From: Phascolomyces articulosus
Taxonomy: Eukaryota > Mucoromycota > Mucoromycetes > Mucorales > Lichtheimiaceae
Length of the DNA: 64,000 nt
NCBI GenBank assembly: GCA_025677815.1
Contig: JAIXMP010000005.1
Coordinates: 310,001 to 374,000 of the forward strand
Reading direction: 5' to 3'
This document shows, one piece after another, positions 23,604 to 35,497 of the stretch. The notes beneath the pieces were generated by a model that had not been told where the DNA came from, made no database searches, and saw only the letters and a program-made list of their open reading frames with translations. The translations under genes and the position numbers were made by a program. The stretch's first letter is position 1. Each line of letters starts with the position of its first letter.

Positions 23604-25460
23604 CTAAAATTCATGGATTTCTCTTACAGACACTTGTATTTGAGTATTTTCAAAAATAATCTGTATATCTGTAGGGGTAATTTTAGACAATAACTCTAGA
23701 TATACATGCTCAACGCTTTGAATCATAGCCAAATGACGAAGCACATCACCATCAACGCAATCTAATCCAATCAATGTAACAGAACAAATATTCGTACATG
23801 AGTATAAATTCTTGAATAATTCCACCAAGCTATTTTTACTAATTGACCGGTCGCTCAGTTCAGTAAATGTAATATGCTTCAGTGTTGGAATATCAGCAAG
23901 AAATGGGAGAACATCATCTATATTATATGATTTTGTGGATACCAATGGAGAGCCAAATGAGACTTCTTCTAATGTGGACACTTGTTTTCTGGACAAGGTA
24001 CGAAAAAGGTCTTCCAATTCATCCTCAAATGCATAAGAAACATTGATTCCAAGTTTTTGTAAATGATCAAGATTGGCAATGGCTGTAATGGTTTCTTGTC
24101 CGGTAAGTTCTTCTTCATAAAACCGTAGCCAACGTAAATTAGGGGCACTTTGTATGATAGGTGCAATGAGCGTACGGCATATCGCAGAATCACACCGGAC
24201 GGAAAGGGCGCGTAGGTTGGTAAATTGAGACACGTTTACCAAAGATTTCCACCTAGCTTCAAGGTTTTGATTTACTGGATCTGATTCGTAATCAAAGTCG
24301 CTTAAGATAGTCAAGTCCAATGTACGAATTGATGAAGAATGTTTATCAAAAAATGATGTGTAATGAGTTGCACTATTTAGGTAATAGATGCATAAAGAAA
24401 CATCTCGAACACCACAACCTCCAACTTTGGTTGCAGTTAGTGTTGATGATTGTGGATCATCTCGATGTGTTAGCGATGATCGTGTCCCTTCGTATTGATT
24501 GTTACTTGGATCCTCATCATATATTTCTCCGTTGTCCAATGAAGTCCCAATACCAACATATTCAAGGTTTGTACCTAAACGGGCCAGTAAGTCTATTGCC
24601 ATATCGTCGACACGCCTTAATACCAACCGACGCAACCTAGTACATCCCTCAAGTATATGCTTCATTTCATCTGCTGTGATATCGCGCGTGGAAACAAGCT
24701 CAAAGCTGATTAGATTGTTGTGATGTTGGAACTCATTGATAGCAATCGATGATTCTCCAGCTCTACCAAAGGAAAATGTTTCCAGTATTGGACATTGAGT
24801 AATAATCATACCAATATCAATTGTCTCTTGTAGGTGCTCCATGGTAGGATATTGGTCCAGCTTTAGATGCTTTAACATTGCCATGGTTGATAATGCATTA
24901 TATAAAAGCTCTGCATCATTTGTCAGAGAAGATCCTTAATGTACAAAAAAAAAAGCAGTTTGTAAATAAAATGGAAAGATTACAATGTTCATTTCGATAA
25001 CAATTTTACCTAAAATTGATAATTTTTGTAATTTTTCGAAATGAATCTGCTGTGCTATTTGACGATATATTGTGTGAAGAGGTGTACTATTGGTATCCAT
25101 GATCTCTAACTCCACAATATGTTGTTTCACTAACGGAAGCAGGGATATTTGCCTTGGGGAAATGGTGTCTTTGTAGGGAAAACCATTAGTATGCCTAATT
25201 CTAATTTTTGACCAAACTGAAGAACATTTGGAAATTTTGTTTCGCCATGTTCTGGATACATCCAGTAGCTTAAAACGTTCAGTCATTGTATCAATAGTGA
25301 GAACAATCATTGTGACGATTTCCAATGGTAAATGATGAATTATGTCGAATCGATACTGGCTGACTAGTAATGCATCAAATTCATTATTTATATTATCTGC
25401 ACCACTACGATCTTGCAAGTTGTCCCTTATTAATTGTTGGTTTTTTTTTGTGTTTGTCAT
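23604..25460 (-). CDS. F-box/leucine-rich repeat protein (copy 1)
   Basis: F-box proteins are substrate adaptors of SCF ubiquitin ligases; LRRs usually bind the target. Two exons: 25010-25460 and 23604-24934, joined at G|GTAAAA ... AAG|GA, giving 593 residues. The F-box lies at about 37-85 (YRFDIIHHLPLEIVTMIVL then LLDVSRTWRNKISKCSSVW). The rest is made of irregular leucine-rich repeats (LKHLKLDQYP, CTRLRRLVLRRVD, APNLRWLRFYEEELTGQETI, CSVTLIGLDC). The start at 25460 (MTNTKKNQQ) aligns with starts of the paralogs, so the longer in-frame upstream extension is not used. It belongs to the same family as 27611-29506 and the pseudogenes at 2194-3888 and 25870-26945. The target is unknown. Confidence 0.88.
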
Positions 25461-25869
25461 GGTTAAAGATGTATATAGGGTGTGGAATCGTTTATAAAGA
25501 AACTGGGAAGGATTTGCTACTTGGTTTGAACTGTAAACACTTGATTTTTTTTGTACACCAAATAAGTGGGCTTGTGAAAAAAGGATCGATTCTTGAAAAG
25601 GGAAGTATGTAGTACAATGGAAGGCTTCTAACCATACTGTTTGGATGTAAGTACATACTGGATGAAAGTTTTGAGATTTATCGTCAGCGTAAAGGGCTGT
25701 CGTGCGATGGATTTTCATAGCGATTCAAAGTTTTTGCATATGTGCAATTCCTAATATTAAGGAGTTAAATAAATTAATAATAGATGTAAAGCAAAGGTTA
25801 ACGTATGTTGTGTCCTGCACCCAAAAAAAAATATTAACTGCCATAAATGAAAGATATATAGAACCATGC
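25461..25869. other. Intergenic between F-box copy 1 and its decayed neighbour
   Basis: No independent gene seen. The open frame running past the copy 1 start continues here but is not matched in the paralogs. Confidence 0.35.
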
Positions 25870-26945
25870 TGCATCAAATTTGTCTATAATCGGGTTCAAA
25901 ACATCTTCTCATCCTTGTATCTCACTCGAAGCACTGAGCTAGGTGCAAAGTACGGTTTATTAGTGAGTGCTTTTTGAAAAATATGGTATAATGATGTCCA
26001 TGAATCAACACTTTGAGGTGTGATGGAGAAAGCAACATTTAGAATGCCTCCACTTTCTGCTTATCCATTTGTAGCTGTAGTTATAGTTGCTGATGCGATG
26101 CATCGTCCTTATGCTTCATCAACGGTGAGGTTTCTTCGGATTGATTCTAGGATCGTCATACATAATCGTGTCATTCAATTAAATGCCAATACAAACTTGC
26201 TCAAGATTTGTACCTAAGGGAGTAATTGTGTCTTATGACTGCATAGTCGATATTCATCAGGGTCAGACGACGCAACCCAGTACATATCTCAAGTATATTT
26301 TGCATCTCATCTGCTGTGATACCTTCTGAAGTATATAGTAAATCAAGACTTTTTATATTGTTATTGCACGGTGGTAGTCCTTTGCTGTCCGCGTCTTTCA
26401 ATGCTTCAGTAATAAAACGGAAAAAAAATGTTTCCAATGTAGGACACTGAATCAAAACGGCACCGATATCAATCATTTCTTGTGATTTCCATACCAAATC
26501 ATACTCAGGTACCTTAATGTTGCTATTATAGCATATAATACCTTATATAACAAGTCTATATTATCTGCCACCAGATATTCTTATGATGCAAAAAAAGAGA
26601 AGGAATTAAATTGTAAAATATAAAAGACATGTGATTCTTTTCATTTCAATAAGATATCTTATATAACTGCTTGAAATGATCCTGTGTCATTTCATGGTAG
26701 ATATTATGAATAGGAGTATTCTGTAAATTATCAGACATACACAACTCCACAACATAATGACTTAGAAACGAAAGCAAAAAAGAGACTTTTTGCGTGAATG
26801 AAGAAATGCCTTCATGAAGAGAGGAACGTTCAATGACAGTTTGGGACCAAAGAGATAAAAATCAGATATCATATTTCGCCAAGTTTTGGATACTTCAAGT
26901 GGTCCCAATGAAAGAAGCATCAAGCTATTCCATTACTGGCTGCAA
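25870..26945 (-). pseudogene. Truncated F-box/LRR pseudogene
   Basis: The minus strand reads collinearly with copy 1 but in broken frames. From about 26945 it has the second half of the F-box (LEVSKTWRNMISD), then HYVVELCMSDN and IHNIYHEMTQDHFKQ. Next come LRR segments at 26201-26497 (EMIDIGAVLIQCPTLETF, GITADEMQNILEICTGLRRL), and then pieces matching the middle of copy 1 (HYTIFF, HSLINRTL) down to about 25870. The N-terminus before the F-box and the last third of the protein are missing, and several frameshifts and stops are present. Confidence 0.8.
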
Positions 26946-27610
26946 AAGGTTATAAAAAATGATGATTAAACGTATGTATAAAAGGCTGCTACTGATATAT
27001 ATAAAATTATTGACTTTTTTCTAGTAAAATTCTCTATATAAATGTTGTATAAAAATTAGTTTTGCAATTTTTATCCTTGCTGCTTAAAGTCCATCATTTC
27101 GAAGCCTTTCAATTTCTTGGAAAAAAGAATTTAATGAAACTATTCTACAATTATCATTCTATAAATGCTGTTTAATAATAACTGTAGAATAAAAGCCCAA
27201 AAAATATTATTCCATGGTGAAGATAGGTTTTGAAAAAAGTAAAAAATTTTGTTCAAGACTACATGCACCGTATGTGCTGTATATGGTAAGGAAAAAAATA
27301 CCTTACGTACTTTATAGGATATATACTATTATACAAACAACAATCTCCCAAATAGAACGGTAAAAATGTTGCTCACTTTATAAATAAGTCGTTGGATTAT
27401 TCAACTTATTCAATATAATAATGGTTCATAAATAGATGATGTCTCTCATTTAAATCCATTATAGGTATAAAAATATGATATATAAACTTCACATGAAAAG
27501 AAAATAATACGATAGTATAAAGTAGTAGGGATGACTTCATAATTAACAATTAGATATAAATTTACATGTGCATAATTTTTTTATTCAATTATTATTACGT
27601 ATTAATAATA
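26946..27610. other. Intergenic, nothing recognised
   Basis: AT-rich spacer within the F-box cluster. Confidence 0.35.
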
Positions 27611-29506
27611 TTAATAAAAACAATCCTCTACAGACACTTGAATTGACGTATTTTCAAATGCATCAGTAAAACCTGTTCGTGTAATTCCTTCTAGATATTC
27701 TAAATGTACATGCTCAATGTTTTTTATTCTTGCCAGATGATGAAGCACTTCATCGTCAATACAATCCAATTCCTCTAATCTGATTGAGCGAATATTTAGG
27801 TGTGAACGTAAATCCTTACATAGTTGAAGTAGGGATCGTTTACCAAGTGCTTCTCCCAAGAGACATGTAAATGTGATTTGTCGCAGTGTAGAGATATGGG
27901 GAAGGAATGGAAGAATATCATTCACACTTAAGTATGTTCCTGCTTCATCTACAGTCCTAAATGATACTTCTTCTAATGTGGAATCCTGTTTTGTTGCCAG
28001 GGCACGGAAAAGAGCTTGTATATCAATATCTGATATATAATATGCATTGAATTCCAATCTCTGCAAATGATCAAGATGAACAATGACTGAAACAAATTCC
28101 TGTCCGACAAAGTATTCCGAAAAGGTCAGCCAACGTAAATTGGGTGCGCTTTGTATTAAAGGGGCAGCAAGCATGGAACATAAAGCTTCGTCAGGTGCAA
28201 TATAAAGCGAACGTAGATCACTAAACCTGGATGCATTGGCCAAAGATCTCCACCCTACATCAAACTCATCTCCCACTGATTCACCAAACTCATCATTCTT
28301 CTTGCTCCACATATCCAGGTACATTGAACGGATCGATGGGGAATACTTGAGAAAAAATGATGTAAAGTCAATCGGGTCACCTTCTCCAGAGCTTATACTT
28401 AATCCAACATGCCGAATGCTACGACCTTTTCGGGTATTTGTACAAGATAATGCTGATGATAGATCAACCAGTTCTGTAAGCAACGACTGCGTCTCATTAC
28501 GTTGGATATTGTTGTTGATATCATCGTCATAAATTTTGGGATTGAATGTAGTGTTGAAATTAAGAAATTCAAGATTGGTACCCAAACGAGTAATTACACC
28601 CATAGTCGAGTGGGTAACCCCGGATAGAGTCAAACGGCGTAACTTAGTACATTTACACAATAAATGTTCTATTTGATATGACGAAATTTTGTAAAGAAAA
28701 AGCTCGAGAGTAGTTAAGGAGTCGTTTGTTGAAAGAGTATCATTAATAATCACGTCTACTGTAGCAGGTACGGAAAGTCCGGAAAAAGATAATGTCTCCA
28801 GTGTGGAACAGTGATCAAGAATGGTACTGATGTTTATCCTTTCTTGTACGTTATTGTGCATAAAATCGAAATCTCGTTTGATATCTAGATGTTTCAGTGC
28901 CGTCGTGGCTGATAATGCATTATAAAAAATTGTTGGATCACTCGGTGTTGAGCATTCTTTTCATGTAAACAGAAAATGGTTCCCTCATCCGGGATTGAGA
29001 ATTGCTTCAGTTACAAAAAGTGAATCAATATAATTCAACGATGGTATTTTTTTGTGTTTACCTCTAATAGAAAGTTTTTCTAATTTCTTGAATTCACCCT
29101 GAGCCATTTGAGAATATATAGATTCACAAAGAGAGTTGTCTTTAATTTTAAAAAGATTCAATTTTATAATATGTTGATTTATAAGTGGAAGCAGAGAGAT
29201 TCTCCATTTGTTACGGCGGGCCACTAAGCTACCATTAATAGTGATTTCGTTCCAGGGTGATGAACACTCAGATATGACATTTCGCCATGTTTTGGATACA
29301 TCCAGTAGGTTAAAGCGGTCCGATACACTATCAATAGCCAAAATAATCAGACTGACAATTTCCAAAGGAATATGTGCAATGATGTCAAATCGGTTTTGAT
29401 TATGGGAATGTTCTTCAAAGCGAGATCGACATGCCAATTCCTGTACCATGGTGAAGGTTTGATGGTTGTCTTTAATTGAATGTTGGTTTTCTTTTGGATC
29501 TGACAT
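27611..29506 (-). CDS. F-box/leucine-rich repeat protein (copy 2)
   Basis: Paralog of the gene at 23604-25460 with the same single-intron structure. Exons are 29062-29506 and 27611-28956 (donor G|GTAAAC, acceptor AAAAG|AA), giving 596 residues. The F-box is at about 38-88 (NRFDIIAHIPLEIVSLIILA then LLDVSKTWRNVISECSSPW). LRRs follow (LKHLDIKRDFDF, CSTLETLSFSGLS, CTKLRRLTLSGVT, SAPNLRWLTFSEYFVGQEF, LNIRSIRLEELDCID, IEHVHLEYLEGI). An in-frame ATG at 29524 would add six residues; 29506 (MSDPKENQH) is preferred because it aligns with the paralog starts. Probable SCF adaptor; target unknown. Confidence 0.88.
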
Positions 29507-30214
29507 TGTTGAATGATTGTCCAAAAAGAAAAGGTGTGTTGTTGAGATTGAAAAAAAAAATCGCTTGGTTTATTTTGTAAGGTAAAGCCTATACAACTTC
29601 AATTTTATGTCAGGAGAAATGAAAGGATAGTAATAATAGTCCATGATGTTAACATTCAAAAAATCATCAACTTTCAATTTTAGTAAGAGTCATTTCTATA
29701 TAATTTATTCAAGATTGACAAGCATTTACATGACACCTTTTCATGGTGAATTGATGTTCCTGGTCTATTTATACCGTGATTACAACCAAAGCAGATCAAA
29801 ACTGTTGGATACTTGTTATACCAGGTAACTAAGTTTATGCAATTCAGTAAGAAATACTTGCATAAAAAAAGATGTATAAAATAGTCAATAAAGCATAATG
29901 GTTGTTATTCCGGAGTATGAATCTAATTCGTTCCTGTATTATGCCAATTGTGTATATAATAATCAGTTGTGTTATTTATCGTTGTAATTAATTATTACAC
30001 TGAACCATCAACTGACATTTAGAAAAGCTCTTTGTATTGCTACTATAATACTCCTACCAATGAGTATGTATATATAATGTATGGTCCAATTGCAAAGAAC
30101 AAATAAAACTAAGTTGTTATTTTTATCATGCAGCACGATAAGTATTATGCCAATACGCGAAGTCGATTCATTAATGCAATTATTCCAATAGTAGCTACCA
30201 ATATCCTTTTCCCG
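29507..30214. other. Intergenic, nothing recognised
   Basis: Spacer upstream of F-box copy 2. No convincing ORF. Confidence 0.35.
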
Positions 30215-30400
30215 TCACCCTTGTAGCTCAAATCTCCATACTGCTCTACTCATACTTTGTTGTGTCGTTGTAAATGCTTCTATTTCGGCAACCAAACATA
30301 TATTCCTTTTTCTTTTTTCTTTTTGGCGATCTGTAACTGTCCATGTTGCCTGAAATAAATATAATATCATTCTCTCTTGATATAAAAGAAAAACCCAACG
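30215..30400 (-). CDS. Possible small hypothetical gene or last exon
   Basis: The minus-strand frame ending at 30215 has a coding-like C-terminal part (ATWTVTDRQKEKRKRNICLV, then AEIEAFTTTQQSMSRAVWRF, then ELQG). The only in-frame ATG nearby (about 30400) precedes a hydrophobic, AT-rich stretch that may be an intron ending TTTCAG just before ATWTV. The real upstream exon was not identified. It lies just downstream of RPL39 on the same strand. No family is recognised. Confidence 0.25.
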   Translation of the reverse strand, partial: RWVFLLYQERMILYLFQATWTVTDRQKEKRKRNICLVAEIEAFTTTQQSMSRAVWRFELQG

Positions 30401-30573
30401 CATGTAGTAGCAAAACAATTTGTGATCAACTTTTTTTGTGTCGCAAAACCGTTCCAAATCCTTTTTCTTTTTATTGATAAGTGAAAAAAAAAAAGCTGAG
30501 AGTGGTCAAAATGGAATATATTGGACAATGTTGGAATGAAGAAAATAATGCTCGTCTTTTTTTATTATTATCA

Positions 30574-31021
30574 TTAAATGTTGAGCTTGGTGTGACGCCA
30601 GTTGCGTCGCTTAGCGTTCCAGCTATTTAAATTAAAAAAGAAGACGAATTCATTTAGCAAGTTAGAATACTTGGACATAAAAGTAATCTCGAATTAATTA
30701 TTATTTACCGAATCTTGGTGTCAGTCTTCATGCGGAACCAATGGGGCAAAGGACGGTTTTGCTTTTGCTTCTTACCAAGCTTGACCTTGGTCCGGAACGA
30801 TTTGTTGGAAGGCTGGAAAAAAATTATTGAAAATGTGTGAGTTTTAATGAACCTTTAACTATAATAAGTTTTGTCATCCATCCTAACTATCTATCCATCC
30901 ATCCATCCATTTGATTTTTTTAAAAATCAATCCCTTTCATCAATCCATCCAACTCTCTTTTTTATTTCTCATTTCTATAAAGACATCTATTAATTCCCCT
31001 TTCACACGTTGTACGCACCAT
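30574..31021 (-). CDS. RPL39: 60S ribosomal protein eL39
   Basis: Small basic protein lining the ribosomal exit tunnel. Three exons: 31019-31021 (the ATG alone), 30709-30812 and 30574-30622, giving 51 residues, the standard length. The sequence is unmistakable: [20 protein letters not shown], then [16 protein letters not shown] and [15 protein letters not shown]. Intron 1 (30813-31018, about 205 bp) follows ATG|GTGCGTAC immediately and contains an ATCC repeat; intron 2 is about 86 bp. An ATG-only first exon is also seen in other fungal ribosomal protein genes, where the intron often helps expression. Confidence 0.95.
30889..30910. repeat. ATCC tetranucleotide microsatellite in RPL39 intron 1
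   Basis: Four to five tandem ATCC units, inside the long first intron. Confidence 0.8.
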
Positions 31022-32093
31022 GACTATAACAAATCAATTGGAAAGGGGGAGATAGCACTTCTTGGTACAGGCTCCACAAAAACCTCCCTGACTTATCGGA
31101 GTTTTCAACCTTATAGTAGCAGGTGTGAGTGCTACCAACAATATTTGAATCATTGATGCATGAATTACTGACCATTTGCTATGTCAGATAAATTATTCAG
31201 TTTATTATAAAAGTAACCATCTTACAATGATGTAATAAGAGGTCACTTAATTAAAAATACACTTTTATAACTTATGTATAAATAAAGCTATCAAACCTCA
31301 CTTAATAGAAGTTCAAGAATCGTCCGACTTAACTATTTTTCGAATGTCTGTTTATCATTTTGAAGTAATATGTCAAATGGATATATATACGTAGGTGATT
31401 CATCATATGCATTTATTCATCAACATACATTATACAGTAATAGCAAATAACTAACGTACTATGTACATATAAAATTATTGACTATTGACTTTCATGATAC
31501 ATGGTAGCAACCATCATTAAAAGAAGAGTGAATGATGCTTGATGTGTTCTATTTTTTTTTTTTTTTTTGGTTGCCTATGAGATACAAATGCTCCAAGCCT
31601 TTGCATTAGATTTCTAGAGATTAATCTCAATGATGTATTCATATATAGAGGATAGGAGTTGCTATTTTGTTACCAACAATTAAATTAACTAATCAAGATT
31701 CAAAAATTTCAACGATCTAGTAATGATGAAAAATAAATAATAAAAAAACAGGTTCAAATCAATAGGTTGCCGTAATATTAAAATAAAACAGATAGATGTT
31801 AATAAATAAAAGCAGTTTTTGACACTTCTTATTCTATTTGCATAACTATTCAAAAGAAAAAAGAAATGGATGATCAAGAAGAGGGTAATATTTACCAACG
31901 CAACTAATTCATGATGCATAAAACCTTAGCAATTATATGAAATCCAAGCGTCACAAAAAATAAACCCGCTCCAGTTCTCTCTTCTTTTATAACCACTTGT
32001 ATAATCTCATCCATTCTTCAAACAAAAAAATATATATACACATACCTTGTACAATTAAATTAACGAATTCAACATCAATATCTAATTTAAATT
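31022..32093. other. Divergent spacer between RPL39 and the AT-hook-like gene
   Basis: Contains both promoters. A long T run lies at about 31552-31568. Nothing else recognised; the plus-strand frame at 30911-31156 overlaps RPL39 and is not called. Confidence 0.4.
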
Positions 32094-33984
32094 ATGGGAT
32101 CAGTAATAAGCACATTACAGAGTAGTAATAAAAATGGAACAGAAGACGATAATGAACAATCAACACATCATCAAGGACGAGATCGACAAAGTGGTTCGTC
32201 TACCAGAAACAATAACAGTAGAGATACACAGACAAATCATAATGCAAGCCTAGCACATCAATGGAATGAGAATGACGATGCTGGTGTCATGACACGAAGC
32301 CAAGCACTGAATCAAACAATTGTCACGCGAAGCAAAGGTCGACGAGCAAATCATAGTAAATTTGCCAACACTATTAATCATAGCCTTGCAGAAGTAAGGC
32401 AGAAAAAAAGAAAAAAAGAAACGAGAGGTAGAAAACCCGGGAAAAGCTCATCATCGATCACCGCTGCAACAATAACAACAGCAGCAGCAAACCCAGTACA
32501 GCAACATACGAGAAAGCGAATTAGAACCCAAAATAGTAGCACAGAATCGAATACCAGTAGTAATGAGTCTCTCAACAGCAGTGATGAAGAATATGAGTAT
32601 AGTACCAGTGATAACAGACAATGGAAAATATCCAATACCAACAAAAAAAATAAAATACGAACTTTCAATACAGGTCGAAATACAAATGAGGTCATCAAGA
32701 CTAGATTAGGTCTCAATGCAGCAAAGGAAGGATCTAGTCGTGCCAAGGCGATTGTTATAGCAGATAGCGAGAGTAGTAGTAGTGAGAGTAATAATCGCAG
32801 TGATGACGACGATAATGCCAATGTACCACAACGTCGTGACACTACGCGATCAAGCCCACAAAAGAAGCAAAAATGCATACCTGAAGAGGACAATCAAGAT
32901 TTAAACAGTCCAGCTGGAAGTGAAACATCAGTTGACAGAATATCAAGGACAACAAGTATGGAGAGACAAACAGCAAGTGAATCTGGTAATAACGTAAAAA
33001 CAGACCGAGTAGTCAGGAGTGCAAGTGATAATAGCGACTCACCACAGCAACGGCATACTATTAACAAAGGAAATCGATCAAAAATAGAAGGTGTAAAGAC
33101 ACGGAGTAGATTATTCAACGAAAATATTATTACACGAAGTAAAAGCAAACAATCTAATTATAATGTAAACAGTCAAAGTGTCAGTCCAAGCCCTCGTCCT
33201 TCATTAAGAAGTAATAATTATATAAAATCTCGAACCACCAGCATTAATAGCAACGATAGTAGTCATGATAGTAGTAGCAAATCACGTCTCCTCCATCAAG
33301 ATACTACAATTGAAGATACCCCAAGTAAAAGTCATATCAAAATCACAAGACGCACTAGTAAAGTTTATAGAAAATTAAAGTTATTAAGTGATACAGAGTA
33401 TGTTTTCTTTTCTCTGTTGTTATTAATATAAAGAACATGTTTTACATATTTACTTTTGAAGACTAACACATTGATATGTACATATGTGTTTATTCAGGAA
33501 TGAAGATGATTATGAAAGTGATGTTGAAGAAGGAAGTTTTGATGATGATTCTGATGCCGAAAACAGTGCTTATGAAGATTTAGCGGATGAAATTGAACGA
33601 AATTATCGTACAAAACTAAGAATGATTCGAGAACAAAAAGGCGTGGAACTAGATGCTATTCGAAGACAGTTTGATGCTGAAAAACGTATAAGCCTACTTG
33701 AAGATATGGTAAGATTTGGCTATCAATATAAAAACAGAATAACAGTTTTCTAGATAAGCAGTTTTTTTTTTTTTTTTTGTATACTTATTTTAATATATTA
33801 TCCTTTGAGTTACGCACCAAATTGGGCTCAGAAAGGCGCTTAGGATACCAATCTGCTTATACAAATATTTTAGCGTTTACGTAAATCATTGAAAAAAGAA
33901 TATGAACAAGAATTGAAAGCACGACTTAAAAAAATAGAAAAAGAGGCCCCACCCAACGTATCATCATCATCCACTGAACAATAG
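32094..33984 (+). CDS. Low-complexity basic/acidic protein with AT-hook-like motif and C-terminal coiled coil
   Basis: Three exons: 32094-33397, 33498-33708 and 33874-33984, giving 541 residues. The start MGSVIS fits the N-myristoylation consensus (Gly2, Ser6). The body is Ser/Asn/Thr/Arg-rich and low in hydrophobic residues, so largely disordered. It contains RGRKPGK (near 113), an AT-hook-like motif, and many KR clusters suited to nuclear import. A block occurs twice: GVMTRSQALNQTIVTRSKGR (near 66) and GVKTRSRLFNENIITRSKSK (near 334). An acidic patch (DDYESDVEEGSFDDDSDAE) opens exon 2, followed by a charged alpha-helical, coiled-coil-like end (EIERNYRTKLRMIREQKGVE, RLRKSLKKEYEQELKARLKK). 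I do not recognise a family; a chromatin or nuclear scaffold role is only a guess. Confidence 0.7.
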
Positions 33985-34036
33985 AATATAAGACTAAAAT
34001 CTTTTTTATTTTACTATAATTGGTGAATTACATCAT

Positions 34037-34067
<31 letters not shown>

Positions 34068-35497
34068 GCTGGGAAAGAGGGAACTGGATAGACGGGGTTA
34101 CTAGTAGGTTAGTTGTAGATGATAGACAAGCAAGAAAACAGAAAATCTTTATTCTTATCTTTATATATCGTGGGAGTGAACTCAACAACAAGATATCTAT
34201 CTATACATAACTTTTACTCTAATGAGTTAGTTAATATTGGGGAGGAGAGGGTCTTTACCAACACTTGATTGATTTGGAGGTATCCGAAGTGTACATTTTT
34301 TTAGGACTTTTTTTTATATTCTCCATATCATGTAGGATAATTAATATCTTATGTATATATTTCAAATTTGTAATCAACCAGTAACCACCCTGAATGGACA
34401 GAATAAAACGGGACTTTTTTTTATTTTTTTTACTTGACAATAAATAAATGAGAAACCTGGTAAAAATGAAACATATATCACTGTCATTTGATAACAAAAG
34501 CAAGAGTAAATGGGTTTTTAAACGAAATCTTGTTATTGGATCTCTTTCAGATTAATACTGTGTTAGATAGAAGACGTATTTAAATATTTTGGATAACGTT
34601 TTGCCGTACATCTTTTTTAAAATGGGAAAATGCGGGGTGTGGGATGAAAAAAATAAAATAAAATGCTTTTTTTTTAGTGGATTGTAGTTGCGGAGAGGAA
34701 TTCCAATATGTATTATTATACGTATTATAAAGAAGGTCTTGTTGAAATTAGATATAAGAATAGAGTATGATGATGATAATGCAATGTCGGAATCTTTAAC
34801 CAAAAAGATAGTATCTTTTTTTTTTCTTTTTTGTGGAGTGAACAAATAAAACAAAAAGGTGGGGTTCAATACCGAATCGATATTATTACCTTAATTATAT
34901 ATACATACTACTTTTTATTATTATCATTGAATCCAATTCTTCTTTAAAAGTTATTAAAATGTCTGAATTGGGTTATATAATACCATCCTGCATTCAAACA
35001 AACCTTTTTTTTTTCCAGTTTCCCGCCTGTTTCAGTTCATTTCAGAGGGGACCCGTTCAATATTTTACCTTTATTTGGTGATTTAAGCGAGGTAAAAGAC
35101 ATTTGTACCCTCCGCACGGTGTTGCGTGGACCATCTGATTTTATTTATTTATTTTGGGGGGGGGACGGGAGAGAAGAGACAAGAAGAAGGAGAACTAAAA
35201 AAGTAATTTTTATATGAGAGGAGAGGAATTTTATAAGCCCAGGGTCTTTTGCATTTGGGGGAGAGAAGGAAGGGAGAAGGAGATATCTAATACATTAGAC
35301 CCACAAACAAGCTTATTATTATATCTGATTGGCTGTAAGACATCACCATACATATATCATTGTAGCCTTAACAACAACAGGTACTGCATACTTTTTATCG
35401 TTCTAAAAAATACCCAAAATTGGTATAAAAAGTCAACCTGTCTTTTATTTTTTTTTTCTTTTCTTTTTTTTTTTACTCCATTTACATATTTTACACT
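33985..35497. other. Intergenic with T/A and G tracts
   Basis: No gene recognised. A purine-rich stretch with a G run (about 35156-35290) and T/C-rich sequence directly upstream of the sugar transporter start (35440-35475) look like promoter/5' UTR. Confidence 0.4.
34041..34067. repeat. 27-nt poly(A) tract
   Basis: Uninterrupted A run 56 bp after the stop of the preceding gene, on its sense strand. Confidence 0.9.

Noticed and set aside
25461..25718. N-terminal extension of F-box copy 1
   Set aside because: The open frame continues upstream of 25460, but the paralogs start at the aligned MTNTKKNQQ/MSDPKENQH position.
32378..32893. 171-codon minus-strand ORF
   Set aside because: Antisense shadow of the Ser/Arg-rich gene at 32094-33984; Leu/Ser-rich composition is what that codon use gives on the other strand.
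34041..34067. Poly(A) tract as a retroposition signature of the upstream gene
   Set aside because: The gene keeps two introns and no target-site duplication is apparent, so a processed retrocopy is unlikely.
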